Source: Arthrobacter_N sp051262515
Lineage (GTDB): Bacteria > Actinomycetota > Actinomycetes > Actinomycetales > Micrococcaceae
Length of the DNA stretch: 64,000 bases
NCBI RefSeq assembly: GCF_051262515.1
Contig: NZ_JBIMER010000001.1
Span: 62,001-126,000 of the forward strand
Direction of reading: 5' to 3'
The position numbers were made by a program, and so were the translations under genes. Each line of letters opens with the position of its first letter. Position 1 is the stretch's first letter. The notes below the pieces were generated by a model. That model worked only from the letters and a program-made list of their open reading frames with translations, did no database searches and had not been told where the DNA came from. Shown here in pieces: positions 34,176-42,312 of this stretch.

Positions 34176-34796
34176 GTGAGGTTCATCGGCGCCGGGCAGC
34201 GCGACGACGTCGTTTACCGTGAGCTCCGCACCTTCTGGACCGTTCCCAACCTGATCACCGTCGGCAGGTTCCTGCTGGTTCCCGTCTTCGTTTGGCTTGT
34301 TGCAGTCCAGGATTTTGGCTGGGCGACCGTCATACTGGTGGTCCTGGGCGCCACCGATTGGGTGGACGGCTATCTGGCCCGTCGCCTCAATCAGGTTTCG
34401 ACGGTCGGCAAGTGGCTCGACCCCTTGGCCGACAGGCTGGCACTGATCACCGTGGCCGCGACTTTCGTCATCGCGGGAATAGCGCCCGCGTGGCTGGTGT
34501 ACGCAATCGTGGTCCCCGACATCGTCCTGATCGCCAACGCCATGCTGCTTTTCGGCGGCAGCCCCAACCTGCCCGTCAGCAACCTGGGCAAGATCCGAAC
34601 CGCCCTCCTGCTGGTGGGAACGCCGCTGCTCCTCCTGGACCGCGTGGACGGGATCGCCGCCCCGGCACTAGGCGTGGTGGCGACGGCGGTGCTCGCCGTC
34701 GGATGCCTGCTCCACGTCATTGCCGCCATCGGGTACCTTATTGCCGCGCGCCGCAAGGCCAATGCCCTGCGCACCGGGAAAAAATGGTCTGGGTAG
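34176..34796 (+). CDS. CDP-alcohol phosphatidyltransferase
   Basis: A 206-residue integral membrane enzyme that swaps CMP of a CDP-alcohol for a second alcohol. The full catalytic pattern is present between about residues 60 and 86: DWVDGYLARRL, then G and the two aspartates in GKWLDPLADR. Length and fold resemble PgsA-like phosphatidylglycerophosphate or cardiolipin synthases; the acceptor is not determinable. The start is GTG after GGGAAGGGGGG. It overlaps the following DMT gene by 13 bp. Confidence 0.88.
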   Translation: MRFIGAGQRDDVVYRELRTFWTVPNLITVGRFLLVPVFVWLVAVQDFGWATVILVVLGATDWVDGYLARRLNQVSTVGKWLDPLADRLALITVAATFVIAGIAPAWLVYAIVVPDIVLIANAMLLFGGSPNLPVSNLGKIRTALLLVGTPLLLLDRVDGIAAPALGVVATAVLAVGCLLHVIAAIGYLIAARRKANALRTGKKWSG

Positions 34797-35698
34797 CGGT
34801 ATCCTGCGCGGTTGTGGCCGCGTTTTTCCTCGCCTTCGGAACGCAGCGCCAGGGGAGCGCCGTTCGCGCCAGCAGCGGAGGCCTCAGCGTGACCTCGCGT
34901 GGCATGCTGCGGCTGCTGCGGAACCCGCGATGGGTCCTCGGGCTGGTCCTGCTGGTGATCGGCATGTCCCTGAACGTCTACGCGCTGGCTTCGGCCCCGT
35001 TGACCGTGGTCCAGCCGATCGGTGCCATAGCCCTGGTCATCACCACTGTCGTCAACGCGCGCGAACAATCCATACGGATCAACCGCCCGACGGTCCTGGC
35101 CATTACCGCATGCATGGCGGGGAGCATCGGGTTCGTCCTACTGGCCATCAATGTCACCCGCGAGAACCACGGAGTGAGCACCGGCCAACAAGCCACCACA
35201 ATCATGCTGCTCGCGGTCGTCGTCGTGGCCTTTGGAGGCGTCGCCGCGGCCTTCCGCCACCGGTTGAACGCCTTCTTCTACATCATGGGCGCGGGGGTAC
35301 TCTTCGGGTTCGTGGCGGTGCTGGTGCGGACGTTGGCGATCTCGCTCCTGGATCCCAACGGGCTGTTTCTGGGAAACGTCTCCTGGTACCTGGTGGTGGC
35401 CGTCGTCGTCGCCGGGCTCCTCGGCACGTACTTCGTGCAGAACGCCTATTCCAGCGGACCGCCGGACCTGGTCATCGCCGGGCTGACCGTCGTGGATCCG
35501 ATCGTCGGGATCGCGATCGGCATCGGCATCCTCGGGGAACTCCAACCCGACGTGCATCCGGTGACGGCGATGTCCATGGCCGGTGCCGCAACCATTGCTA
35601 TCGTGGGGGTCGTCGCCCTGTCGCGGCACCACCCCGATGTCCTGCAACGGCAAGAGGAAGCGCGCCGCAAGAAGGCGGCGGGCCTCCTCTACCCGTAG
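34784..35698 (+). CDS. DMT-superfamily (EamA-like) membrane transporter
   Basis: A 304-residue protein with nine or ten hydrophobic helices. NVYALASAPLTVVQPIGAIA near residue 64 and GPPDLVIAGLTVVDPIVGI near 227 are the paired repeats of actinobacterial DMT carriers. The ATG at 34784 lies inside the end of the phosphatidyltransferase gene. The substrate is unknown; coupling to a lipid-synthesis gene might hint at an envelope role, but that is only positional. Confidence 0.8.
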   Translation: MVWVAVSCAVVAAFFLAFGTQRQGSAVRASSGGLSVTSRGMLRLLRNPRWVLGLVLLVIGMSLNVYALASAPLTVVQPIGAIALVITTVVNAREQSIRINRPTVLAITACMAGSIGFVLLAINVTRENHGVSTGQQATTIMLLAVVVVAFGGVAAAFRHRLNAFFYIMGAGVLFGFVAVLVRTLAISLLDPNGLFLGNVSWYLVVAVVVAGLLGTYFVQNAYSSGPPDLVIAGLTVVDPIVGIAIGIGILGELQPDVHPVTAMSMAGAATIAIVGVVALSRHHPDVLQRQEEARRKKAAGLLYP

Positions 35699-35783
35699 CC
35701 ACCGGTGGGTGCATACGGCCGATTAAGGGGTCGTTCCACGGCCGGCGACACCACGATGCCCCATGACAAGGAGTTCCCACCAC

Positions 35784-36977
35784 GTGACCGGTGAACAGCC
35801 ACTCAAGATCCTGATCGCCGCGGACACCTATCCTCCCGACGTCAACGGGGCGTCCGTGTTCTGCCACCGGCTCGCGACGGCCATGGCCAAGCGCGGCCAC
35901 GAGGTGCACGTCGTGGCCGCCAACAGCGAGTCCGGACCCGAGACCACGGAAGTGCTTCCGGAGGCGACGGTCCACCGACTGAGGTCGCACGCCGTTCCCA
36001 CGCACGAGTCCTACCGGCTCTGCACGCCCTGGAGCGCCAGCCGGGCCGTTGGGCGCATCCTGGATGAGGTGCGTCCAGATGTCGTGCACGTCCAATGCCA
36101 TTACATGGTCGGCCACGCGGCCATCAACGAAGCGAAAAAACGGGGCATCCGGACGATCGCCACCAACCACTTCATGCCGGAGAACCTCGATCCCTTCCTG
36201 CCGTTTCCGAAGTGGTTCAAGCGCGTCGTCGCCAAGAACTCGTGGCGGGACATGGGACACATCATGGGCAGGGCGGACGTCGTCACCACCCCGACGCCGT
36301 TGGCGGCTCGGGCGATGAAGCAGCAGGCCCGCCTCGGCAAGGTCCTGCCCCTGTCCAACGGAATCGACTCCAGCCTGTACGAACTGGCGCCGGACGAATC
36401 GGTGGAGAAACGCGAGTGGCCGGTTGTCCTGTTCGTCGGGAGACTCGCGGTGGAGAAGAACGTCGATGTGCTGATCGACGCAATCGCCCGGAGCGCCACC
36501 GTCCCCGCTCCCCACCTCGAGGTCGTCGGCGGCGGCGAACAGCGCGCGCACCTGGAGCGCCACGCGGCGGAGCGGGGCGTGGCGGACCGCGTCCACTTCC
36601 ATGGGCACGTGGACGATGCCGAGCTCCGGCGTGCCTACTTGCGCTGCGACGTGTTCTGCCAGCCCGGCACGGCCGAACTTCAGTCCCTGGTGACTCTGGA
36701 GGCTTTGTCGGCGTCCCGGCCCGTGCTGCTGGCCAACGCGATGGCGCTTCCCCATCTGGTCGACGACGGGGTGAACGGCTTCCTGTTCACGCCCGGGGAT
36801 GCGGTGGAGCTCGCCAACCGCCTCGACGCCGTGCTGGCCGCCGACCCCTCGCAGCGGGCGGCCATGGGCGAGGAAGGTCACCGGAAGGCAGTGGCGCACA
36901 GCCACGACAAGACGATGGACACGTTCGAGAGCCTGTACCGCGGGGCGACGGCCGACGAATTCCTGTCCGCCACCTGA
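35784..36977 (+). CDS. GT4 family glycosyltransferase
   Basis: A 397-residue GT-B enzyme using a nucleotide-sugar donor. The N-terminal acceptor domain starts KILIAADTYPPDVNGASVF. The donor domain has FVGRLAVEKNVDVLIDAI near residue 215 and the EPGT-like QPGTAELQSLVTLEALS near 300 with the conserved glutamate. Relatives act on mannosyl-lipids or polysaccharides. GTG 35784 is preferred to ATG 35763 because AAGGAG (35768-35773) lies between them at suitable spacing; the ATG would add seven residues. Confidence 0.85.
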   Translation: MTGEQPLKILIAADTYPPDVNGASVFCHRLATAMAKRGHEVHVVAANSESGPETTEVLPEATVHRLRSHAVPTHESYRLCTPWSASRAVGRILDEVRPDVVHVQCHYMVGHAAINEAKKRGIRTIATNHFMPENLDPFLPFPKWFKRVVAKNSWRDMGHIMGRADVVTTPTPLAARAMKQQARLGKVLPLSNGIDSSLYELAPDESVEKREWPVVLFVGRLAVEKNVDVLIDAIARSATVPAPHLEVVGGGEQRAHLERHAAERGVADRVHFHGHVDDAELRRAYLRCDVFCQPGTAELQSLVTLEALSASRPVLLANAMALPHLVDDGVNGFLFTPGDAVELANRLDAVLAADPSQRAAMGEEGHRKAVAHSHDKTMDTFESLYRGATADEFLSAT

Positions 36978-37047
36978 CACTGGCCAGTGGCGAAATCCAC
37001 TAGGATGGCAGATGCCGTCGGGGGCGAATACCCTCCGCCGGCAACGA

Positions 37048-37121
37048 GGGGCGATAGCTCAGTTGGTTAGAGCAAGGGACTCATAATCCCTGGGTCGTGG
37101 GTTCAAGCCCCACTCGCCCTA
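37048..37121 (+). tRNA. tRNA with CAT anticodon (elongator Met or Ile2)
   Basis: A 74-nt cloverleaf: acceptor GGGGCGA/TCGCCCT closed by an apparent G-U pair, D-stem GCTC/GAGC, anticodon stem AGGGA/TCCCT with loop CTCATAA (CAT at 37082-37084), T-stem GTGGG/CCCAC with loop TTCAAGC, discriminator A. CCA is not encoded (CAA). Elongator Met and lysidine-modified Ile2 cannot be separated by eye. It is not an initiator, because it lacks the three G-C pairs at the base of the anticodon stem. Confidence 0.9.
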
Positions 37122-37193
37122 CAACGGCTGCCGATCGGACGGCGCGACCGGCAGCGACCGAAGCTTCTAGGGTCTTGCGCGAGGAGGTGCCGC

Positions 37194-38393
37194 ATGCCGC
37201 GGCTGCTGCATATTGCGATGTTCGTCGACCAGCATCCCCGGACGCTCGGTGGCATGCAGACGTCCGTTCGTCTGCAGAGGAAGTTCCTTGAGGCCGAAGG
37301 CCACCGCGTCACCATTGTTTCGCCGCGCCGGCGCTCGGACGAGGCGCCGGACGCTTCGCTGATTCCGCTTCCATCGCTGCCGCTGGGGGTGGGGGAGTAC
37401 GCGCTGACACTTCCCGGCCGGATATCGGACCGCAGCCTGGAACGCCAGCTGCGCGGAAGGCCGCCGGTCGATGTGGTCCACGTGCAGGCGGACTTTTGGC
37501 AGGCCGTGACCGGCTACCGCTTCGCGCGGCGACACGGCCTCCCCGTGGTCCACACGATGCATAACCGCCTCGACGTCGGGCTCGAGGCCACAGTGCCCTT
37601 GCCATCCCTGGTCCAGCGGTTGTTCGGCGCGCTCCAGAAGCTTTTCCTGCGGACACCGGGCCCCGCGGCGCGCGACGCATGGCAGTACCTGCGCGCCTTC
37701 ACCGTCAACGCCCAGGCGGTGACTGCCCCCTCCAGCCACTTCGCCCGGCTGCTTCAGGAGCGCGGGGTCTTCGGCGCAGTGGATGTGGTCCCGAACGGAC
37801 TCGACGACTCCGTGGCCGCCGAACTGCTCGCCACGCCGAAGCCGCCGCGCACCGGACGCAACCGGCTCGTTTGGATCGGGCGCTTCAGTCCGGAAAAGCG
37901 GCTCCTTCCCTTTCTTGAAGCGGTGCGCAGATCAGGGATCGACGCCGAGATCCATATCTTCGGCGACGGCTCGGAGCGGCGTCGGGCCGAAGCGGCCGCC
38001 AGAGGCATCTCTCCCGCTAAGGTGGTCTTCCACGGCACCGTCCCGTACCGGGAGATGCTCGCCCACCTGCGCGCCTCGGACCTCCTGGTGCAGACATCCC
38101 AGGGTTTCGAAACCCAGGGCATGACCGTTTTCGAGGCAGCGGCGCTGGGAACGCCGGCCGTCCTCAGCGACCACAGGATCGCCGAGGACCTGGCCGGGTC
38201 CACCTACTGGCTGACGCCCGACGACACCGTCGACGGATTGGCCGCCGCGATACGGGCGGCCGTGGGCGATTTGCCGTCCGACGGCGCGCGGCCGGCGGAC
38301 GCCCTCGACCCGTCGACGCTGTTGCAAAGCCGCCACACGCGGTCGATGGCGCATGTCTACGAGCGAGCCATCGGCGCGCGGCGGAACGCCTAA
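37194..38393 (+). CDS. GT4 family glycosyltransferase
   Basis: A 399-residue GT-B enzyme. The N-terminal domain begins RLLHIAMFVDQHPRTLGGMQ. The donor domain carries RLVWIGRFSPEKRLLPFLEA near residue 222 and the nucleotide-sugar motif QTSQGFETQGMTVFEAAALG near 300, with the double-Glu pattern of retaining GT4 enzymes. It is the second such gene in 2 kb, separated from the first only by a tRNA, so both may build the same envelope glycan or glycolipid. GAGGAGGT precedes the ATG. TAGGGT at about 37168 could be its -10 box. Confidence 0.86.
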   Translation: MPRLLHIAMFVDQHPRTLGGMQTSVRLQRKFLEAEGHRVTIVSPRRRSDEAPDASLIPLPSLPLGVGEYALTLPGRISDRSLERQLRGRPPVDVVHVQADFWQAVTGYRFARRHGLPVVHTMHNRLDVGLEATVPLPSLVQRLFGALQKLFLRTPGPAARDAWQYLRAFTVNAQAVTAPSSHFARLLQERGVFGAVDVVPNGLDDSVAAELLATPKPPRTGRNRLVWIGRFSPEKRLLPFLEAVRRSGIDAEIHIFGDGSERRRAEAAARGISPAKVVFHGTVPYREMLAHLRASDLLVQTSQGFETQGMTVFEAAALGTPAVLSDHRIAEDLAGSTYWLTPDDTVDGLAAAIRAAVGDLPSDGARPADALDPSTLLQSRHTRSMAHVYERAIGARRNA

Positions 38394-38421
38394 CCGGATC
38401 CTGCCGCCACGGAGCCGCCGC

Positions 38422-39009
38422 CTAGCCGGAAGGTCCGTCGCGCGGAACCGGCAGCAGCACCGACGGGCGGCGGTCTGTGACGGTGTTGAGCGGGTCGATG
38501 TACTCCCCGTGCAGCCGGAGTCCCCAATGGATGCACCGCCCCGAGCAATGGCCGCCTGTGGCCGCGATCCCGACGGCCTGGCCCGCCGTGACGGCCGCGC
38601 CCGCCGGAAACGAGGCCGTGACGGGCTCGAAGCTGGACACCAGCCCGTCCCCATGGTCGATCGTGAGAACCGGGCGGTCCACCACGGTTCCCACGAAGGC
38701 GACGATTCCGCCGGCGGGCGCCAGCACCTCGGCCCCGGAACCGGACTCGAGGTCCGCGCCCCGGTGTCCGGCAAGCCATCGCTCGCGCGGGGGATCGAAC
38801 GGCTCGAGCACCCGCGGCGCGCCGCCGGGCCCGCCGGACACGGGCCAGGTCCATCCCGGTGCGGGCGCCGAAGCGATTCCCCCGGACGGCGCGGCGGGTG
38901 GCCCCATGGCGGACCCCGCGGCCAACGGTAGGACCAGTGTCGTCGCCAGCGCGACGGCACGGGTCATGGCGGGAGTCCTCGTCCGAAGTGCCGAGCCGAT
39001 CCATTCCAT
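38422..39009 (-). CDS. secreted M23/LytM-like protein with altered active site
   Basis: A 195-residue protein. The ATG at 39009 was chosen because GGAAGGA lies 6 nt upstream; it gives a signal peptide with Arg residues before a hydrophobic AVALATTLVLPLAAGSA core. The M23 domain has the metal pair His82 and Asp86 in GHRGADLE and His119 in TIDHGDG. The usual HxH is replaced by Cys159-Ile-His161 in GHCSGRCIHWGL. The metal ligand His is kept but the catalytic partner His is Cys, and Cys155/Cys159 may form a disulfide. It may be a weak endopeptidase or a regulator of other wall hydrolases. Confidence 0.8.
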   Translation of the reverse strand: MEWIGSALRTRTPAMTRAVALATTLVLPLAAGSAMGPPAAPSGGIASAPAPGWTWPVSGGPGGAPRVLEPFDPPRERWLAGHRGADLESGSGAEVLAPAGGIVAFVGTVVDRPVLTIDHGDGLVSSFEPVTASFPAGAAVTAGQAVGIAATGGHCSGRCIHWGLRLHGEYIDPLNTVTDRRPSVLLPVPRDGPSG

Positions 39010-39150
39010 TTCGATTCCTTCCGCTTGAGGCATCCATCGTGTCCCGGGACGCCGGCGCCGAAACCCGCCAGTCGGCAACGGTGGAGGACAGCGCCGCAGG
39101 AGGCCCTGTGGAGGGGGAGCCGTACGGGCGGAACCGCGCCCGGGCTGTAG

Positions 39151-39156
39151 TACACT
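39151..39156 (+). promoter_or_regulatory. -10 box TACACT of the rpsB-tsf promoter
   Basis: TAGTACACT has an extended -10 look and is the best candidate in the 422-bp gap before rpsB. No consensus -35 is found 17 bp upstream. It implies an rpsB leader of roughly 270 nt. Confidence 0.4.
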
Positions 39157-39251
39157 TGTAACCGCAGTTCTGTGCGTCGATGATCCATGCCCGGACCATC
39201 GGACATGAAGCTGACTTCGCGCATCGCGCATCCACCCCCATCCGCCTGTGG

Positions 39252-39416
39252 CGGACCGTGGGGTGGACCACGCTGTCCACGGTCCGGAAATCCGGTGGTG
39301 GCGGGGGCCGGGCAACCGGCGGACGATGCCAGGGGCGCCATCCAACCCGGGTGAATCGCCAACAACCGAAACAATAGGCAGTTACCGCGGCCCGCGAGGG
39401 CCGGCCCGCTACTGCC
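39252..39416 (+). promoter_or_regulatory. structured rpsB mRNA leader
   Basis: A 10-bp stem (39252-39261 with 39277-39286) is followed by a second structure closed by GGCAGT/ACTGCC (39377-39382 with 39411-39416). The second contains a GGCCC-GCGA-GGGCC hairpin (39389-39402) and ends 1-2 nt before the GGAAGGAG ribosome-binding site. This is typical of ribosomal-protein feedback sites, though I cannot match it to a named family. The first 140 nt of the 422-nt gap (39010-39150) show nothing recognisable. Confidence 0.45.
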
Positions 39417-39431
39417 GGAAGGAGTTGCGAC

Positions 39432-40415
39432 ATGCCCGTCGTAACCATGCGCCAGCTGCTCGACAGCGGCGTCCACTTTGGCCACCAGACCCGTCGCTGG
39501 AACCCGAAGATGAAGCGCTTCATCTTCACTGAGCGCAACGGCATCTACATCATCGACCTCCAGCAGTCGCTGTCCTACATCGACCGCGCCTACGAGTTCA
39601 CCAAGGCCACCGTTGCCCACGGCGGAACCGTGCTGTTCGTCGGCACGAAGAAGCAGGCACAGGAAGCGATCGCCGACCAGGCGACCCGCGTGAACCAGCC
39701 CTACGTCAACCAGCGTTGGCTCGGCGGCATGCTCACCAACTTCCAGACCGTGGCCAAGCGCGTCCAGCGCATGAAGGAACTCGAGGAAATCAACTTCGAC
39801 GACGTCGCCGGCTCGGGCCACACCAAGAAGGAACTGCTGCTGCTCCGCCGCGAGCTCACCAAGCTGCAGACCAACCTGGGCGGTATCCGCAACCTGACGA
39901 AGACCCCCTCGCTGATCTGGATCGTCGACACCAAGAAGGAGCACCTCGCCGTTGACGAGGCCCAGAAGCTTGGCATCCCCGTGGTCGCCATCCTGGACAC
40001 CAACTGCGATCCGGATGAGGTCGACTTCCCGATCCCGGGCAACGACGACGCCATCCGCTCCGTCAACCTGCTGACCCGCGTCATCGCCGACGCCGTTGCC
40101 GAGGGTCTCATCGCCCGCAACAACAAGGCGTCGGGCAACACCGACGCGGCGGCCGAGCCGCTGGCCGAGTGGGAGCGCGAACTGCTCGAGGGCACCACCG
40201 AGACCGCCGCAACGGAGGCCCCGGCCGAGGAAGCCAAGACCGAAGAGGCTCCGGCAACCGAAGCCGCCGCAACGGAGGCCCCGGCCGAGGAAGCCAAGAC
40301 CGAAGAGGCTCCGGCAACCGAAGCCGCCGCAACCGAGGCCCCGGCCGAGGAAGCCAAGACCGAAGAGGCTCCGGCCGAGGCGGCAACCGAGGCTCCGGCC
40401 GAGGACGCCAAGTAA
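39432..40415 (+). CDS. rpsB: 30S ribosomal protein S2 with extended repetitive tail
   Basis: A 327-residue S2 protein. The core (1-about 245) has VVTMRQLLDSGVHFGHQTRR at the N-terminus, QRWLGGMLTNFQTVAKR near 95 and PVVAILDTNCDPDEVDFPIP near 185. Beyond the usual length of about 240 there is a tail of about 75 residues made only of Ala, Glu, Thr, Pro and Lys in 20-residue repeats (see repeat). The acidic tail is probably disordered and surface-exposed. GGAAGGAG precedes the ATG. It is transcribed with tsf. Confidence 0.97.
   Translation: MPVVTMRQLLDSGVHFGHQTRRWNPKMKRFIFTERNGIYIIDLQQSLSYIDRAYEFTKATVAHGGTVLFVGTKKQAQEAIADQATRVNQPYVNQRWLGGMLTNFQTVAKRVQRMKELEEINFDDVAGSGHTKKELLLLRRELTKLQTNLGGIRNLTKTPSLIWIVDTKKEHLAVDEAQKLGIPVVAILDTNCDPDEVDFPIPGNDDAIRSVNLLTRVIADAVAEGLIARNNKASGNTDAAAEPLAEWERELLEGTTETAATEAPAEEAKTEEAPATEAAATEAPAEEAKTEEAPATEAAATEAPAEEAKTEEAPAEAATEAPAEDAK
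40201..40375 (+). repeat. 60-bp tandem repeat at the 3' end of rpsB
   Basis: Nearly three copies of a 60-bp unit start at 40201, 40261 and 40321 and differ by only a few bases. Each encodes a 20-residue Ala/Glu/Thr/Pro block with the internal words EAPAEEAKTEEAPA. Near identity suggests recent expansion and likely copy-number variation between strains. Confidence 0.92.
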
Positions 40416-40432
40416 CCATCCGAGTTTCCGGA

Positions 40433-40456
40433 CCGGCGGGCCGCAAGGTCCGCCGG
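40433..40456 (+). terminator. hairpin between rpsB and tsf (partial terminator or processing site)
   Basis: A 10-bp stem with one G-T pair (40433-40442 with 40447-40456) and a GCAA tetraloop lies in the 114-nt rpsB-tsf spacer. It may lower tsf expression or mark an RNA end. No T-tract follows. Confidence 0.45.
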
Positions 40457-40529
40457 CTCGGTTGACCGGACGCGCCTTAAGCGGGCCGTTCGGCTAGACA
40501 ACTAAGAACCACTGAGAATGGGGTTGCAC

Positions 40530-41369
40530 ATGGCGAACTACACCGCCGCTGACATCAAGGCCCTTCGCGAGCGCACCGGCGCTGGCATGATGGACGTCAA
40601 GAAGGCACTCGACGAGGCCAACGGCGACGCCGACAAGGCCATGGAACTGATTCGCATCAAGGGCCTCAAGGGCGCCACGAAGCGAGAAGGCCGTTCGACC
40701 GCTGAGGGCCTCGTGGCCGCCAAGATCGTCGGCGGCAACGTCGGGGTCATGGTCGAGGTCAACTGCGAGACGGATTTCGTCGCGAAGAACGAGAAGTTCA
40801 TCGCGCTGGCCGACAAGGTCCTTGGGATCGCGGTCGAATCCGCCGCCGCCGACCTGGAGAGCCTCCTGGCCGTCGACGTCGAGGGCAAGAGCCTCGCGGA
40901 CTACGTCACCGAAGAGGGTGCGGTCCTGGGCGAGAAGGTCGTCGTCCGCCGCCTGGCACGCGTCGAGGGTGGAGCCGTCGACGCGTACCTGCACAAGACC
41001 TCCAAGGACCTTCCGGCGCAGGTCGGCGTCCTGCTGGCCGTCGACGGAACGGACGAGGCCGCCGCGACCGTCGCGCACGACGTCGCCGTGCACACCGCCG
41101 CGATGGCACCGACCTACCTGACGCGCGACGAGGTTCCGGCAGAGACCGTCGAGAACGAACGTCGCATCGCCGACGAGACGGCACGCGCCGAGGGCAAGCC
41201 CGAGGCCGCGCTGACGAAGATCGTCGAGGGACGCCTCACTGGCTTCTTCAAGGAGGGCGTCCTCGTCGACCAGTCCTTCGCGAAAGACGCAAAGAAGTCC
41301 GTTGGTAAGGTTCTGGAGGAGGCGGGCGTGAAGGCCACTGCCTTCGCCCGCTTCCGCGTAGGAGCCTAG
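40530..41369 (+). CDS. tsf: translation elongation factor Ts
   Basis: A 279-residue guanine nucleotide exchange factor for EF-Tu. The N-terminal UBA-like module has DIKALRERTGAGMMDVKKAL, and the core signature EVNCETDFVAKNEKF lies near residue 75. The ATG at 40530 (MANYTAAD) is the family start; the in-frame ATG at 40518 would add four residues. It is followed by a canonical terminator. Confidence 0.97.
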   Translation: MANYTAADIKALRERTGAGMMDVKKALDEANGDADKAMELIRIKGLKGATKREGRSTAEGLVAAKIVGGNVGVMVEVNCETDFVAKNEKFIALADKVLGIAVESAAADLESLLAVDVEGKSLADYVTEEGAVLGEKVVVRRLARVEGGAVDAYLHKTSKDLPAQVGVLLAVDGTDEAAATVAHDVAVHTAAMAPTYLTRDEVPAETVENERRIADETARAEGKPEAALTKIVEGRLTGFFKEGVLVDQSFAKDAKKSVGKVLEEAGVKATAFARFRVGA

Positions 41370-41410
41370 CAACACACGACGGCGGCGCGTATCCGACCGC
41401 CGACGAAGGC

Positions 41411-41446
41411 AAAGGGGGTGGCCACCACGGGTGGCCGCCCCTTTTT
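41411..41446 (+). terminator. rho-independent terminator after tsf
   Basis: A long stem (41411-41426 with 41430-41446) with two wobble pairs and a 3-nt loop ends in T5 (41442-41446). It is the only T-tract terminator in the window and lies 32 nt before the pyrH start. Confidence 0.9.
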
Positions 41447-41478
41447 CCTGCCCTTTCGTTCCAGTTTGAGGAGTCACC

Positions 41479-42231
41479 ATGGTAGCCACCGAACATTCGT
41501 CCCGCGCACCCGAATCGCTTGAGCGGGCGCCCCGTCGCCGCGTATTGCTCAAGCTCTCGGGCGAGGTGTTCGGCGGCGGCAAGCTCGGTGTCGACCCCGT
41601 GACGGTGCGCGGCGTCGCCGAGCAGATCGCCAAGACCGTGGGGCAGGTCGAGACGGCCATCGTCGTCGGCGGCGGCAACTTCTTCCGTGGCGCCGAACTG
41701 TCCCAATCGGGGATGGACCGGTCGCGCGCGGACTACATGGGCATGCTGGGCACCGTCATGAACTGCCTGGCCCTGCAGGACTTCCTCGAGCAGGCCGGCG
41801 TCGAAACGCGCGTCCAGTCCGCGATCAGCATGGCCCAGGTCGCCGAGGCCTACATCCCCCGCCGCGCCATCCGCCACCTCGAGAAGGACCGCGTCGTGAT
41901 CTTCGGCGCCGGCGCCGGACTTCCGTACTTCTCCACCGACACGGTCGCGGCCCAGCGTGCGCTCGAGGTGCGCGCCGACGTCGTGCTGATGGCCAAGAGC
42001 GGCGTGGACGGCGTCTACACGGCCGATCCGAAGAAGGACCCCAACGCCGTGAAGCTGGACCGCCTGACCTACGACGAGGCGCTGATCCAGGACATCCGTG
42101 TGATGGACCAGACCGCGATGACCATGTGCAAGGACAACGGGTTGGAGATGATGGTCTTCGGCATGCAGGGCGAGGGCAACGTCACGCGCGCCATCCTGGG
42201 CGAGGAAATGGGTACCTTCGTCACCGTCTAG
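41479..42231 (+). CDS. pyrH: UMP kinase
   Basis: A 250-residue amino-acid-kinase-fold enzyme that phosphorylates UMP to UDP. It has RRVLLKLSGEVFGGGKLGVD near residue 20, AIVVGGGNFFRGAEL near 60, DYMGMLGTVMNCLALQDFL near 85 and KSGVDGVYTADPKKDP near 174. TGAGGAG precedes the ATG. The tsf terminator ends 32 bp upstream, leaving little room for a separate promoter. Confidence 0.97.
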   Translation: MVATEHSSRAPESLERAPRRRVLLKLSGEVFGGGKLGVDPVTVRGVAEQIAKTVGQVETAIVVGGGNFFRGAELSQSGMDRSRADYMGMLGTVMNCLALQDFLEQAGVETRVQSAISMAQVAEAYIPRRAIRHLEKDRVVIFGAGAGLPYFSTDTVAAQRALEVRADVVLMAKSGVDGVYTADPKKDPNAVKLDRLTYDEALIQDIRVMDQTAMTMCKDNGLEMMVFGMQGEGNVTRAILGEEMGTFVTV

Positions 42232-42312
42232 TGCCCGTGACATAGGATGTTTTGAGAGTCGGAGAACCGGCCGGACGGCCTCGGCGAGGCCCCGGAGACT
42301 AAGGAGAAGCAA

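Noticed and set aside
40201..40375. A CRISPR-like array from regular 60-bp repeats
   Set aside because: The repeats are contiguous without spacers and lie in frame within rpsB.
39701..40501. A 266-residue Ser/Ala-rich frame antisense to rpsB
   Set aside because: Its repeats are just the complement of the S2 tail repeat. There is no ribosome-binding site and no known domain.
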